A DNA stretch of 64,000 bases from Hymenopellis radicata. Its lineage: Eukaryota > Basidiomycota > Agaricomycetes > Agaricales > Physalacriaceae. Of this stretch, positions 43,432 through 56,138 are shown piece by piece. How positions within the stretch are numbered: position 1 is the stretch's first letter; the number at the start of each line of letters is the position of its first letter. Below the pieces are notes generated by a model that was not told where the DNA came from, did not search any database, and saw only the letters and a list, made by a program, of their open reading frames with translations. The translations under genes were made by a program, and so were the position numbers. The stretch lies in contig JADNRX010000079.1 in the NCBI GenBank assembly GCA_015501595.1, positions 1 to 64,000 of the forward strand, in the 5' to 3' direction.

Positions 43432-45797
43432 GGATGGTGTTGAGTCTACGGCAAACACGACCCCGGCACCTCGAGGAGTGCCGAATACGTTATCCTTCGT
43501 GCATTACTACATGTAATACAGAGCATCGCCGTACAACAAGGTTCGAGGAGTTGCCTCACTTGGACCCTCGGGAAGCCTCGCCGAGTTGACGACCGCAATC
43601 TCCCCTCGCGCGGCCTTTCTCGATGATTCCGAAGCTACCACCGAGCTCCACCGAGCCAAGTACCGTGCCAGGGCGCGGCATGGTAAACCGTTCAGAATAT
43701 CTCCACATCGTTAGACAAGTTTTCTTAGACATGCATGCTGTAGAATTTGCTGATGGAATCTAGTTACACCAAGTGCGTTCGTTTCCTCATCTTCTTGTCG
43801 TATGTTTACACTGGTTTAGTGAATCGCTGCGTGATTCATGTTGGCCCCCCACCGGGCCTACGGCGTCGATGGGTGTCGCGTGTGGCGTCATGCCCTTGAC
43901 GGCCTTTTGTTTCCATACACCGGGTAGCTAAATCGTGCAGCTTAGCTATTCGGCTCGCAGTATGTTTTTCATGAGCTATCGCGAGTTCCGATTCAGTTCT
44001 CATATTACCAGGCACTGTTCATCAGTCTTCTCGCAGCCCCGTAAATCGTACACTCCGAGTCGTGCAGCCCTAGGTTGACTGTTCGGATCTCACACGCCCT
44101 TGACATGGTATTGTTTCTTATGGAGTGCTGCTCGCATCTTCTAATCCACTTCCTCATATTGTTAGGTACGGTTCATCAGTCGAAGTCTCGAAGGGGCAGC
44201 ACTTGAGGAACCTACAGCGGCTCCACTCAAAAACCGGTGCATTACCAGCGTTCGCCCGTAGACTGGGCGGTCTGACTGTATCCCAGAGCGCTGGGACTGC
44301 ACTGAAATGCAGAGCCCCGATGAAACCCACTTTGGACCGAGCATCGTGACTTGGCCCGGGTAGGCGATGGCCTCCGGAATGTGGATAACGCCGACCAGAA
44401 TACGTTCAATCTCCTACGACTGCACCAGCAATACTTCTTGAGCTCGTGTGTGGGCGAAGGCTGGTGGAAGTGCCTAACTGCCAATCTTGGCGGCATTCTT
44501 CGCCGGTGAATGGACCACGTCAGGTGTGTACGTTCTCCAGTAAGGTTGATTAAAACTCATGTTGATGTTCCTGTTACAGGAGAGGAGGATACCGTTCTAA
44601 AACTGGACAGACAACCTTAAACGAATGCTATAAGTGTATCTAAGCGTAACTTGGCGTCGATCTGTAGATCTTTACTTCGGAGTGAGTGATATCCCGCCAA
44701 TGATTCTGGCTTCCAACGCTTATCCTTGTGAAGGCCGTTTGTTGGCCTATCACCCGAGGGCCAGCAAATTATGTTCATCCCTTTGTCTCTTCGGAGCCGC
44801 TCATTTATTACACAAACATTGGTTCGTTGGGGGCATTCTTCGATGATATCTGTCTATCGGCCTTCATTGCGCCTTGACACCTGAACAGCATCCACAACGT
44901 TCTCAATTTGGCTCATTTGGGTTGCGCAATTCGTACTCGCAATGGTGGGTTGTGGGTAGCAGACTTGGGCATGCAAAGGTGACTGATGATTTATCAGACT
45001 TCGAGCCCGCTACATTCAACGATTGGCTACCAAGGAATGTTTCTAAACATAAGCAACGTTACGCTGCGTATTCAGTCATCGGTGTTAGGTTTGTTCCTGT
45101 ACTCAGTAAGCTCGCCGCTGACAGCCTTCCATAAGTTTCTGAGCGCGTTGTATGTGTAATTGGGATCGACTCTATTCGTTTCATGTAACGTCTTCGCTTC
45201 GTACTTAGGACGTTCTACTTGCTCTTCTGCCGTGTCAAGAGCAGATGGCAGCTGTTGTCCGGCCATGGCGGGTACTCACGCGACGACGCGTATTGCAAAT
45301 GCGTAAATCACACTTCTGATATGTTGCTCCTGGTGTCATTCGGCGTTACTGCGTAGGAGTGCAGTACAGTGGATTAACCTGAGGTGAGTAAGAACAGCGT
45401 TTGATATTTTAGATATCGGGTTTTCAGAGTCGGTAGGAGAGCTGATAAGCATCTACCAGCGTCTCTGAGCGTCGACTCTTGTGCATAGCCCGAGGCGACT
45501 CATGGAGATTGGAAACGGATCGTAATCATCATTGTACGATGAGCGTGCTTCATCCGTTAACGGCATGAGAAATCCCTTGATGGTGTCCTGACGTGCTGTT
45601 CTCCGATGTGCGTACTCCGCGCAACCTTCGTTAATTGTGTGTGTATGTGTCTCAGCGTTTTATTGGAACCGGTATAGATTCTCCACCTCGCTTTCTCCAT
45701 CCATGTCTATAGCAACACTGCATTCACCGGGCTAGAAGCCGTCGAATACACAGGATATATACGTGGATCAGGTTATCATGATTCAGGCTTAACCACC
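43432..45797. other. no supported gene
   Basis: Several frames of 60-90 codons (44125-44349, 44634-44846, 44874-45134, +) are uninterrupted but mutually inconsistent and show no motif. They may be remnants of a decayed gene. The 3' part should include the promoter of the Zn2Cys6 gene. Confidence 0.3.
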
Positions 45798-46609
45798 ATG
45801 TTCTCGTCATTTCCAGCGCGTCCAGGCCGAACAGAGCAAACGTTGACGCCTGCGCCTCTTTACAAGCGGCAGCAGCGTGCATCGGTGGCGTGTACCAATT
45901 GCCGCAGTCGGAAAATCCGGGTGCGCCCTGCTTACGTCTGCCCTGATTTCCGCTAACGTCTTATAGTGCATTCCTACGCCAGAGGATCGTCACAAGGAGG
46001 ACAAATACCGCGACAAGCCATGTGAGCGGTGCGCTAAGAGAAAGCTTGTATGCGAGTACCTCCCCGTTAGCGTGGAGCTAGAATCCACGAGAGCATCGAA
46101 CTCACCGGGACCATCGTACATTCCGTATCCGGGCGCAGCGGACCCCGTGGGTGCCTCCCCACAACCGGGCATAATCCCTGGCCATCTTGAGAGCGGAGTC
46201 GGTGTCGGTAGACCTGACTGGCTACCGACGCAATCGCAATCCACCCCACAATACGGATCGCAACTTCCGGCGTCGCTTGATCCTGAAGGTTTACATCAAC
46301 CTCTCGACTTCGGCCAGTGGGCAGGTCAACCAAGCGGCTGGTCCACTTACACTAGTCCAAACGACGTGTTCCATCAACCTTCGACCTTATTCGACCCAAC
46401 GGTGACGAGGTGAGCTTTACCAGTCGCGTAAATGGCAGAATGTACTAATTCTTCTCCTCCGTGGAAGCCATGCATGGACACCTAGTTTGGGAAACCATCA
46501 CACTTCTCAATACTCCGATGGGTACGCCCAGGGGGCTCTGCAATACGCTACCCAGGAAACGGATGTTGACACGAATGACAGATCGACGACAACGTGGCCT
46601 GCGCATTGA
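45798..46609 (+). CDS. compact Zn2Cys6 (Gal4-type) transcription factor
   Basis: Three exons (45798-45920, 45967-46409, 46468-46609) encode 235 residues. The binuclear zinc cluster runs from ACTNCRSRKIRC to CERCAKRKLVC, with both halves in Cys-x2-Cys-x6-Cys spacing. The intron falls between KIR and the third cysteine, and the linker to the fourth cysteine is unusually long at 17 residues. The rest is Pro/Ser/Gln-rich with no fungal-specific regulatory domain. It is a nuclear DNA-binding regulator with no obvious target. Its short length suggests either a natural mini-factor or that further 3' exons were missed. Confidence 0.8.
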
Positions 46610-47299
46610 TAGCTGGGAGCCTTTGGTTTATATGTTTGGTTTTAAAATATGCGCTTATATTTACCGTTCACATAGAGTAATTCAGCAGGTATAATACGAG
46701 CAGTGCACGTAGATAGAGGGGCTATCCACGCCGGCAGTCAACAGCCTTTTTCCTGTCTCTTTCATGTGCGCCCCGTTCTTTCGTCTAGACCCTAAAGGTA
46801 GGCTTTCGCGACATATACGAGTGCTGGTAACCAGTGGTCTTTGGCCTACTGCGAGAGGACACGAAAGCCTCTTTCTACCGATATCCGAAACAGGTCCTTT
46901 CACTTGGGATCAGACGAGCTCTTTCGTCCCTCCAAAAACCAATACTCCTCTGAATCAAATTCCTTTCTCAATCCCGTATATTCATTGCACAAGAACAGTA
47001 CAAAACAACTATCATTTGGCACTTGGCCTCGCGCCTGCCTCGCTACTTTCGTCCATGCGATGTCCTGATGGAGCCGAGTCGTACTGCTGTCTTCGCGACG
47101 AATGCCTGCCCTCCCAAATGTAACGAACCGAGGACATCATCAACGCGCCAAAACACGCAGAGTACGCAAATGCGGTCGTCGACTCTCGAACAACCGGTTG
47201 TTGCAACAGGTAGCGTTGGTAACTTAAGTAAGATGGAAGACACGCTCATATAAGCCCCGTAGCACTATATCAACAAATCACTGCTACAAGTTGTGCAAC
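46610..47299. other. no supported gene
   Basis: Overlapping frames on both strands, none with recognisable motifs or consistent splicing. Confidence 0.35.
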
Positions 47300-47690
47300 A
47301 GACACTTGCGGTTCAGAAGGACCACTTCCAGTTTTGGAACGACTGAGACGGCGAAGGGATGAGGACTATAATAAAAGGCAAGAAGACGAAGAAGCGGCTG
47401 AAAATCTATCTTGCGACCTCGAGGACTTGGAGTGACCAGAAGACCAGCTTCATATGATCAGAAGAAGGCAACGATGTGTTCACTGCCTGTGGACACGTTC
47501 GCTGTATACGTTACATTTCTGCTGCTCTCGATATACAGGCGCCCCATTTACGACGACGAAGAACGAGCCTTCGACGGGTCATCTCTTACCAACCTGTGTT
47601 AGCCATACAAAACATAGCTCGGATCTCATTTCAAACTCTATCTAAATCCGAATCACCAAGTAAGTACTTGTTGTGGCTGCTTGCACAGGG
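47300..47690 (+). pseudogene. possible RING-finger gene remnant
   Basis: An acidic, coiled-coil-like exon (LERLRRRRDEDYNKRQEDEE) is followed in another frame by FTACGHVRCIRYISAALDIQ. This resembles the CGHxxC core of a C3HC4 RING, but the cysteine expected three residues after CGHVRC is Tyr and the first zinc-ligand pair is missing. A donor-like GTAAGT follows. It looks like a decayed E3-type gene; chance resemblance is possible. Confidence 0.2.
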
Positions 47691-48239
47691 GCAGTAGGCG
47701 AGCCGATGAAGAACAGACAGACTTCCATCTTGATTACATACCATCATGTCCGGGCTGTAAACTTTGGACGATTATCTCTGGAATGCCTACCTTGGACTCT
47801 CTCTAGTCGGCAGCCTGTCGAATAACCGTCGGACTCATCACAGCACGAGGCGGCCAGACCTGAGCCGTCGCCAGTCCCGCGACCATGCATCACGTCTCGC
47901 CCACAGAGGTTCTGGCTTTACAGCTTTTAGAGTCGTCTAGTAACGTCAACTCCGAGGCATTCTAATTATTAATCTAAGTTCGGGCTAAGAGGAAAGCTTT
48001 CGCTTGCTTCTCGGGTGTCTTCTTAGCAACGTAAACCCGCACGCCCCCAGAGAGCGGTGGTTACATAGTCATGGAAAAATCTAGGCATCCAGTGGCCATC
48101 TATGCTCCCCGAACGGACTTTTGTGAAGCTTCTTACTTTCGTGGCGTTCGGGTGTAGCCATGGGAAGTCGCTGCTCAGTGATTTCCTATCACTAGTCTTT
48201 CGACGTCGACGGCGACCCCTTCTTCCCGCCCTCACAGAA

Positions 48240-49493
48240 ATGGTCTCCGGCTGTACCGATACTGTTGTATGCCCACATCCCGTCCTGGATGACGACCGTA
48301 CCTTGAAGGATATTATTATCGACAGCGGGTGCAAGGTCCTTGCTGAGCTGTCAGATGCTACTGAAAGTAGTGGTGATGTAAAGTTCTCTCCATGCTTCGC
48401 TGGCACCAATTTGACACAGAAAATGAAGGAGAAACAACACCCTGCCTATGGGTTTGACCGTCGCCGCACTATTATGTTCACTGGGTCCACCGAAGCCTTT
48501 CAGAACGGGTTTTGGCTGAGGAAGACGAAGAAGGTTATGAAGGAGCTCAACGCTGAAGTGCCATGTATTCCATCTACAGCGAAAGGATCGTTCCGTTTCC
48601 TCGACTTGGGGTAAGCTGCACTTCGGCTTAGTACTTACTACTATCAATGCTGACGGTCAACATTTATGACAGGTGTTGCCCCGGAGGATTCAGTGCATAC
48701 ATTCTTGAAAAGAACAAGCTCGCCCGTAGTCTTGGAATCTCGCTTCCCACTGAGGCGGGTGGCTACGCGTATTGTCTCGAGTCTCGTCAACGCCGGGAAA
48801 CATTCCTTCCTGCAGACCTAACCCTTTTCGACCTCCGCCCGCTGGATTCTTCCCACGTTGCAGGCGCGCCATGTGCTCTCACCTTGAAACCCGTTCCTCG
48901 CGAGATCACCAAGCGCGTTTTCGATCTCACTATCCTCGGGGCAACACCGCTGTCTTGGGTGACCCGCGCAGACAGTCAGCGTTTGTTAGTCTCTCAGCTC
49001 ATTTTGGGTTGGAAGGCGTGAAGAACGGAGGGACCATAATCGCAGTGCTCCAGGATCCGGAATCGCCTGTCACGGCTCGCGTATTATATCTTCTGGACAA
49101 GATATCACGAAAGGTCACGATACACAAGTCGAGCGTCGTACATCAGGCACGCAGCTCGTTCTATGTTATAGCGCAAGGCGTTGGCGAAGGCGAAGGAAAA
49201 GACAGAGAGCTGCGGGACGGCTACTTGAAATCCTTCAAACCCTTTGGGTTGAGCTTACTTTCGACGGCGGAAGGGAGATGATCAATGCAGATCTCGATTT
49301 TATTGTGACCGTGGACGAACTGTCGCGCACAAGTATCGGTTGGTTGGTGGCGCTTTGTGGGAAAGTTTGGGAGATTCAACTTCGAGCGTTGGAGTCGGGG
49401 GGCCCCGGCGACTCGTCGTTTTCATCAGTCCGCGATACTATGTCCTTTTCGTCATCTGTTACCAGTCCAGATACCTCTTTCACTTCGCTTTGA
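48240..49493 (+). CDS. FtsJ-like (Rossmann) methyltransferase domain protein, two frame breaks
   Basis: Exon 1 (48240-48610) joins exon 2 at 48673 across a 62-bp intron to restore RFLDLGCCPGGFSAYILEKN, the SAM-binding motif I of FtsJ/RrmJ methyltransferases. Downstream, FDLTILGATPLS and GGTIIAVLQDPES correspond to motifs IV and beyond, and the tail after WVELTFDGG is family-like. One base appears missing near 49010 (QLILG to LEGVKNGG) and one near 49240 (LKSFKP to LWVELTF). Relatives methylate RNA 2'-OH groups, but many fungal members are uncharacterised and the K-D-K-E tetrad is not obvious here. It is either a pseudogene or a consensus error. Confidence 0.65.
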
Positions 49494-49790
49494 GACACTG
49501 CATGCCAGTGCATATTCTATTTTCGTATCGAGGCTATATATATATTATATAACTGCGTCTTTGTCGTGTTTGAACTTTGATGTCGGACTCGGAAACCGTC
49601 GTCTCCGTGAGTGCGCTGCACTGCATCCAGTTCTATTCGAATCCTATCGGAGTCATCTCCTGATACGCTTCGCCACATATGTGCTGTGCAAGATCGTCAG
49701 ACTCAACGACGGTTCCAAACAATCAGTGTCTGTCTTGAGCTTGAATAGCTACAGTAACATAAATAAGCAATGAACCTTGCCGAACAAGTG

Positions 49791-51228
49791 TCATGCGTGC
49801 TCCCGATCACCTATGTCGGTGTCCTGTACCATTCGAAATCCCTCTAAAGGCTCTCCGAGCATCCACGGTTTCTCCACCTCCGGCTCAATATCTTCACTGA
49901 GCAGTCGCCCCGGATGGCCAAAGTTGAGGGCCCAAAGGACTAACAACATCATCTCCCCATCTAATACAGCTGTTTGACACCCTATCAGTATACCAGTGAT
50001 AGCAAGTTGTGAAGTCCACCCACTGAAGAAAGCCTGCGTGTGGAACAGGTTTCCGGTAAAGCCTTGCGCCAGCTCCGCGAGACGATATATAGCACTAGAT
50101 CACGCGTCCCGTCAAGAGTTTCTTCCTCTTGTCGGAGTTGGAACACGCACCGAACATATAAACAAGTCAGAGTGAAGAAGAGGGTGATCACCATCGACAG
50201 ACGTTTATCGCTCATGACGCCACGTATGTAACTCGAATTTCGACGAGGATCGGGCCTGTTCCGCAACGCGCGGTCTCGGCTGAAGAGCGTTAAGAACTCA
50301 ATGGCGAGGTACAGAAATAGTGTCATCGTGACTACAACGTCGTTAGATGTAATTTACCAGCACGCCGTGGAAACACACCAAATTGAATAATGACACCGTA
50401 AAGGGCCACCTTGGTTCCCTATGAGCGTCGTCTCCGAATGAGAAGAGTGACGCCACATTAATTATAAAGAGGACGAACGAGGTCTAGATGCTGAGAATCC
50501 TCAGAAGCAGCCGCAATCGAGCCGCCAGCTCCTTGTAATAGAACAGCGATGATGTCCTAGAACGTTATGGTTGATGAGGATGGAAGGTGGCGCATGGAGC
50601 GACTCACACATGTAACGAATGTGATAGTATCTAGAGCACGCTCAGCTTTCCATCGTAAATATGACGGTGAGAATCACAACGCACACGTTCTTGATCTCAG
50701 CCGACAGTACTTGGGGCCAAGAAGCTTTATAAGTTGACCCAGAATGAGAAAGTCGGCTGCTAGAAGAGGGGTTGGCGCGACAAGAGTAGCAACAGACCTG
50801 TACTCACGACAGTGAAAACATTGTCCGGAATGAAAAGGCATGCGTTACACACTGTATGATAAACGGCTTCGTTGCCGTAGGCTCAAGACTCGAATACGTC
50901 CTCGCGCCGAACCCTATGATCTCCATAACACCTCCGAGTACCAGCGTCGGAAACGCCCACATTGTCCCATGCCGCCCCGCCTGAAATGCATGTATAACTG
51001 GAACGTGAACGTTGTTGGTGGGACGTCTCCAGGCAAAGTCCAAGCAGACTCACTAGTCGAAAGCACAAAAAGCGCTAGAAAAGACAAAGAACACGATTTG
51101 TTAGGCTCGTAGCCGTAGTGATTGAACTCGTGAACCTTCCGCGGGATCTCCAGCGCCAACGTGGCGGGCAATGAGTCGACAATCGCGTCCATGATGAGGG
51201 GAACAAAAGAAGCGCCGACATCCTTCAT
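49791..51228 (-). CDS. RTA1-like seven-transmembrane lipid transporter/stress protein
   Basis: Starts MKDVGASFVPL. HYGYEPNKSCSLSFLALFVL leads by splicing into LSTIIHAFQAGRHGTMWAFP and TLVLGGVMEIIGFGARTYSS, the signature of the RTA1 family. Later exons give TFVTCDIIAVLLQGAGGSIA, the segment around FLYLAIEFLT and TCLYVRC, and a C-terminal VLDGEMMLLVLWALNFGHPG, assembled by removing an in-frame 54-bp intron. RTA1 proteins are fungal multi-span membrane proteins linked to lipid flipping and toxicant resistance. Frames in the middle (50400-50750) do not join cleanly, so exon borders there are provisional. The stop is at 49791-49793. Confidence 0.65.
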
Positions 51229-51299
51229 TGTGTGTATATATCAACATCACGTTGAAACGGGTTCCCACCATCATGAGGAAGAAGACCACATAGATACAG

Positions 51300-52935
51300 C
51301 CTCCCCTTGACGATCATTCTTGGTGACATGAACTTGCCCCGAGGGGTGAGAACGGGCCAATGTAACTCCATTTGAATCCACGAACATGCTTATTCGGTGG
51401 CTGGGAGTACAATAGACTGGAAGGCAATATCCAGACAGATATGCAGACAGCATCTGATCGAAACACATGCATCAACCCGGAATCGTAGCCTAGGCCGCAG
51501 AGGCGCCAGCTCGTCGTGACCTCTACAGGTTTTGTTGGAACGGCCTTTAGATTGGTGACGACCCAGCTACACATCCTTGCCGATGAATCCGTTCGCAGAA
51601 ACTTGGATTGTTCGGCGCTTAAAGAAGCGTCAAAGACTAACCATGGGGGCCGCCCAGCTGCTAGAAAGACATCAACATCACGACATGAAACAGACCGCCC
51701 CACATACTTTGCTCGATAGATGCGAACGGAACGAGGTCCCACAACGTCAGTCAGATAGACCTTCCGCGCCTGTCCAAGGAATCATCAACACTGCCCCCGT
51801 GATAATCAACGAGAAGCAGGCTTACCGCCATGTCAATAGTTCCTTCCCTGCACTGCCCTGTATCTGGCGGAAGTTCGAGCACCGCAGACTTATTCACACT
51901 GGACACGTTTAAGCGAGCAGTGACGTTAAGCCTGCAGTGGTAAACACGAATCCAAGAAACGCACCACGATCACCGTATCTAGAATATAGATCTTCCCGCG
52001 AAGCGACACTACAGCTGGCCCGACATAAGAATCTCAAGTATCCCACGAAGGCGACTACCGGAATGAGGATCCACAAAACAGCACAGCGGAGATGGCATCA
52101 GAGCCCAATCTTCTCTTCGTAAATCTTTATTCATAGGGTCACCTCGGCGTCTTCGGAAAAGTATCCCGCAAGGATATACGATTCTCTGCTAGTGCGTTAA
52201 TGCCGCCCAATGGTTTTAAAACATCATACTTTGCGTCACGTGATGCCATCCTGTAAAGATGTGCGTAGGCTCCTGGCCACACATTCCGCCTACGCCATAC
52301 AGGGCGAGCTCTAATACGTCTTTATGGTCTTAAGCATAGATTGCCGACAAAGGATGATCACTATTTCCAGCGCCGAAGACCTTGAGGAAAGTAAGCGCAC
52401 TTCCTGCCTCCTCTGCCGGTCCGGGCATGATGAGTTGAGCGAATTTAAGAGCGCATCTGCGTCCGTGATACCTGCAGCAAGTCCCATGAGTACCCTTCAA
52501 AATAAAGACGACATGTTTACCTCGTCAAGCATCTACCTTGCCGCAGGAGAACATGTCCGAGCCACGACCGCAATTCGACACGGTATCTGTCGCGTCGGCA
52601 CCGAAAGACAAAGCTTAGTCCTCGTTCCACGCAAAGACCCACATCCACATTACATCCACAAGGTTCTCCAATCTCAACAAGGCGCACACCACGGAATGTC
52701 GCACACCGGTGCACGTAAGAATGACCCTCGCGGAGGTCCAGCTATCATTAGCGAGCACTCAGCACATATGACGAACACCAAGAACTGAAAACTCACCACG
52801 TACGCCGCGGCTTCACCGGAGCGCGGTCTCAAATCTATTCCGACGTTGGAGGATGGAACGTTAATCACAAGCATGTTCCCCCGAGTCGGAGTGGCATTCA
52901 GGCAGTGCTCACTGCTGTTTAACCTCAAACTAGCT
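51300..52935. other. no supported gene; possible decayed minus-strand exons
   Basis: Minus-strand frames at 51314-51742 and 52674-52928 are open and flanked by donor-like sequence (GTGAGT near 52793), but no family is recognised. They may belong to a gene extending into the repeat array. Confidence 0.25.
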
Positions 52936-52939
52936 AAAT

Positions 52940-53665
52940 GAAGGTGCGTTTCTATTCCAACGTCAGTACCGCTGTGAGAACAAGCGGAGAATTCTTCACT
53001 TCGCGTGTCGGACTCTTCAAAGTGCCTAGGTACAAATCAGTACCGCGCGCAGGAAAGATGAAGACCGATGATTTACCTTGAATGCTTCCTGGCAGTCTAT
53101 GCGAATGAAGGCCGGATAAGTGCGCTTCTATTCCAACGTCAGTACCGCTGTGAGAACGGGCGGCAGACTATTTCATGTGTCGGACTGGAGAAACGAGATG
53201 AAAGCGAAGATGAAGACCGCTAACTTACCTCGTCAATCTATGGGCTGCCTGAACGCGAGTCCGGGGATTATTCAACTTTGGCAGTGCTCACTGCTGTTAA
53301 ATTAGCCAAATGAAGGCGCCTTTCTATTCCAACGTCAGTACCGCTGTGAGAACAAGCGGAGAATTCCTTGACTTCGCGTCGGACTCCCAAAGTGCCTAGG
53401 TACAATTCAGTACCGCGCGCAGAAAGATGAAGACCGATGATTTACTCAGGAAGTCTATGCGCTGCGTTTGAAGGCCGGATAAGTGCGCTTCTATTCCAAC
53501 GTCAGTACCGCTGTGAGAACAGGCGGCGGACTATTTCATGTGTCGGACTGGAGAAACAAGCTGCATCTGTACAAATTAGAACCACAGGCAGTGAATATGA
53601 AGACCGCGAACTTACCTCGTCAATCTATGCGCTGCCTGAACGCAGACACAAGTACATGGCCGATA
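52940..53665 (-). repeat. tandem array of exon/intron-containing repeats (about 375-bp dimers)
   Basis: TCTATTCCAACGTCAGTACC recurs near 52951, 53128, 53322 and 53489. Two subtypes alternate (A about 170 bp, B about 190 bp), so the higher-order unit is A-B, duplicated once. On the minus strand, subtype B carries an exon-like stretch ending at a GTAAGTT donor (GAGGTAAGTTAGCGG). Degenerate relatives follow at about 53715, 54160, 54575, 54800 and 55110. Confidence 0.7.
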
Positions 53666-56050
53666 GAGCCGGAAAGGTTTGGAAAACATGTGGATTCATC
53701 TTACCCTCACAAACTTCTATTTCAGCGTCAAGACGTGAGGACGGGTACCAATCAATTCTCGCATCGGACTGAGGTCGAGGTGTTTGATACACGTTCTATC
53801 GTATACTTCATTAGGATTTGAATCAGAACATAACAACCTCCAGCATACCTGTAAGTAATTGTTCGATGTACGCGCTTGACAGGAGTCAGGTCCGGGGCGA
53901 CGAGCGTAGGATGCGTCGTTTCAGGGAGGTGGTCTGATGTAAAGGCGGAAGGGTGTGGACGCGGTGAGAGGCACAGTGTCGTCTGTCGTTACCAGACGAG
54001 CTATCCTTCCACCATCGTCGCTGAGAAAGCCGAATGTTGACGTCGAAGGAGCGTGATGTCCTCCATCGCTCCAATATGTGGGATCATCTCGGGTGTTGGA
54101 CGTGCGGCGGAAGCGCATGTAGGGCGACGGGCTGCTATGTAATGTATTTATTGAAACCTAAGCGAAATGAGAAGATGAACACCAACTTGCCTCGATAGTA
54201 CACGATCCGAGCCCCGTCCCCTGCAGCGTTGCACGCCCTGTGCACATCAACACGACGATAACAGTAAATTGAAGCGATCGAACACCAGGCAGCACGTTCT
54301 GTGGAAGATTACATCGATACCCCAGGCAGAAGTGCGAGAATAAGAACCATCCATTCACCTACTAATCCGTTCCGCCAAATTAGACGCTACCCCGACGCTT
54401 TCAATTTGTGCCAGGCTTCGCATGCCACAAGAAGGCTTCGGCAGATATCCAAATGGCTCACGACACCGCACCAATAGAACAAGGGTAAGGCAGTAGTTTC
54501 TATTTCACTATTTAGTGTGAACAGCGGGTCGGTTCAACAACACATAATCTAGGGTGCGTTTCATTAGAATCCCAGATAATGAAGACCACCGACTTACCTC
54601 AAGTTCTTCTGTGTCAACCTTCACGCCCCTAGCACGATGCGTGCTCCGCATATCCTCCTATCACCTGGCGTAGTGTGGGGAGCTCCGCCTTATGTGCACG
54701 TTCGAGTGTTCCGCCATGCCATTTGAGTGCCAGTCTCGAGGCGCGAGAATTCAATTTTGCTCTACAAAAGATCACATGAGAAATGCGGGAATGTGAGGAT
54801 GAAGACGGCTAGCGAACCTCTATTGTTCCATCTGCCTGGGATCGAGCTCTGGTGCGATCTAATGCGCCGAGAACCTAAAGGTTAGCTCCGCCTTGAATGC
54901 AGGCCCTAGAAAGCCAAGAAAGCCGGATGATATGCTCGAAGCTCGCGCCATCTGAGGCAAACGGGTTCCAAACAAATGGCGTATCCGCTCTAGGCACGTT
55001 CTAGGGTACAATAGTCTTCATTTCGCGTGTCGCACTGGAGGAGCGAATACTACAATAAATTTCGAGGTACTGTTGGATATTTCATGAGAACCTGAGAGGA
55101 AGGCAATGGGCAAGACAGACATACCTTAGTGAATCTACTACAACGAGAGATAGTCGTAGTATTACGCCCCTGGGTCCTCTCGAGAACTGGCACTAGACGG
55201 CTGTCGTGAATAGGGGTTGCTTCGCGTGTACACCTGGAGTCCACGTTGAGGGCACTAGCTAGTTCCGCCCGCTGAAAGGAAACGACGATTTCGCTTATAG
55301 GCGAAATGAAAACCCAACTTGAAAGATTCGAAGCTCATTAATCTCCAGCAGCCTGCCGAGGTGGGTTAGAGTGAAGAACATGACACGACACGACGACAAA
55401 CATCCTCCCCCAAGAACATTCCACGGGCTTAAAGGGGGGCCCAAGTTCCGCCCATTGTCAACCAGGATGGCGACGCCACTATATCTTTATCTCGCCATGG
55501 AGACCTATTTCGGAACGCGGATACCGTTTCGGATCTATATGTGTAGACGTCCATGCGTGTGGCGCGCAGCCATTCATTGCCACTAGGCGAAGACGAGTCA
55601 CGTTTTCTGAATAAGAACATAAGAATCTGCGAAGCAAGCGAAGGAGCTAAAATATACCAGGTCTGCGGACCGAGCTGTCACAATCTTTCAAGTTGAAGGC
55701 ACAAGGTCGATTGCACCCAGAGCATTTGAAAAAGACATGTGTTCGCCCTCCATCGCATCGATCGTGCGTTTCTGCTAGAGTGGAAGGTGATTGTCGTTGA
55801 TAAATCCAGCGAGCCGCTGATAAACGACACGAGGGTGAGCCACCCATTGAACAAGCTAGACAAAGTTAGAACACACCAAATACGCCACCAAGTCATCTGT
55901 GTGGGCGCACGTAATGCTCAACACGGCATCGATACCGGCTGCGTATCGGATAGCGGAAGAGGCATTTACTGGATGCACGCTTGGCGCATGCGCGATTAAA
56001 TGGATGACTGGAATTTGACATGCGCCATGACGTCAAGGGAGGTCTCGAAA
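53666..56050. other. degenerate continuation of the repeat; no supported gene
   Basis: Every 250-400 bp a minus-strand donor-like AGGTAAGT or similar next to a GTCTTCAT word recurs, as in the array. Hydrophobic minus-strand frames at 54158-54358 and 55678-55896 could be exons of a repeat-expanded membrane protein gene, but no reading frame joins them. Confidence 0.3.
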
Positions 56051-56053
56051 CTG

Positions 56054-56060
56054 TATAAAA
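56054..56060 (+). promoter_or_regulatory. TATAAAA box of the metallothionein gene
   Basis: A clear TATAAAA lies 79 bp upstream of the metallothionein ATG. Confidence 0.6.
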
Positions 56061-56138
56061 GGCGTCCAGTTGCTACGAAATCCAGCCAGCAAACGCTACA
56101 CACAAAGAATCAGAATCAACCCAATTCGACAAGCAATC

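Noticed and set aside
51314..51742. Second membrane transporter or pheromone receptor upstream of the RTA1-like gene
   Set aside because: Open frame but no transmembrane pattern or family motif survived a check of all three frames.
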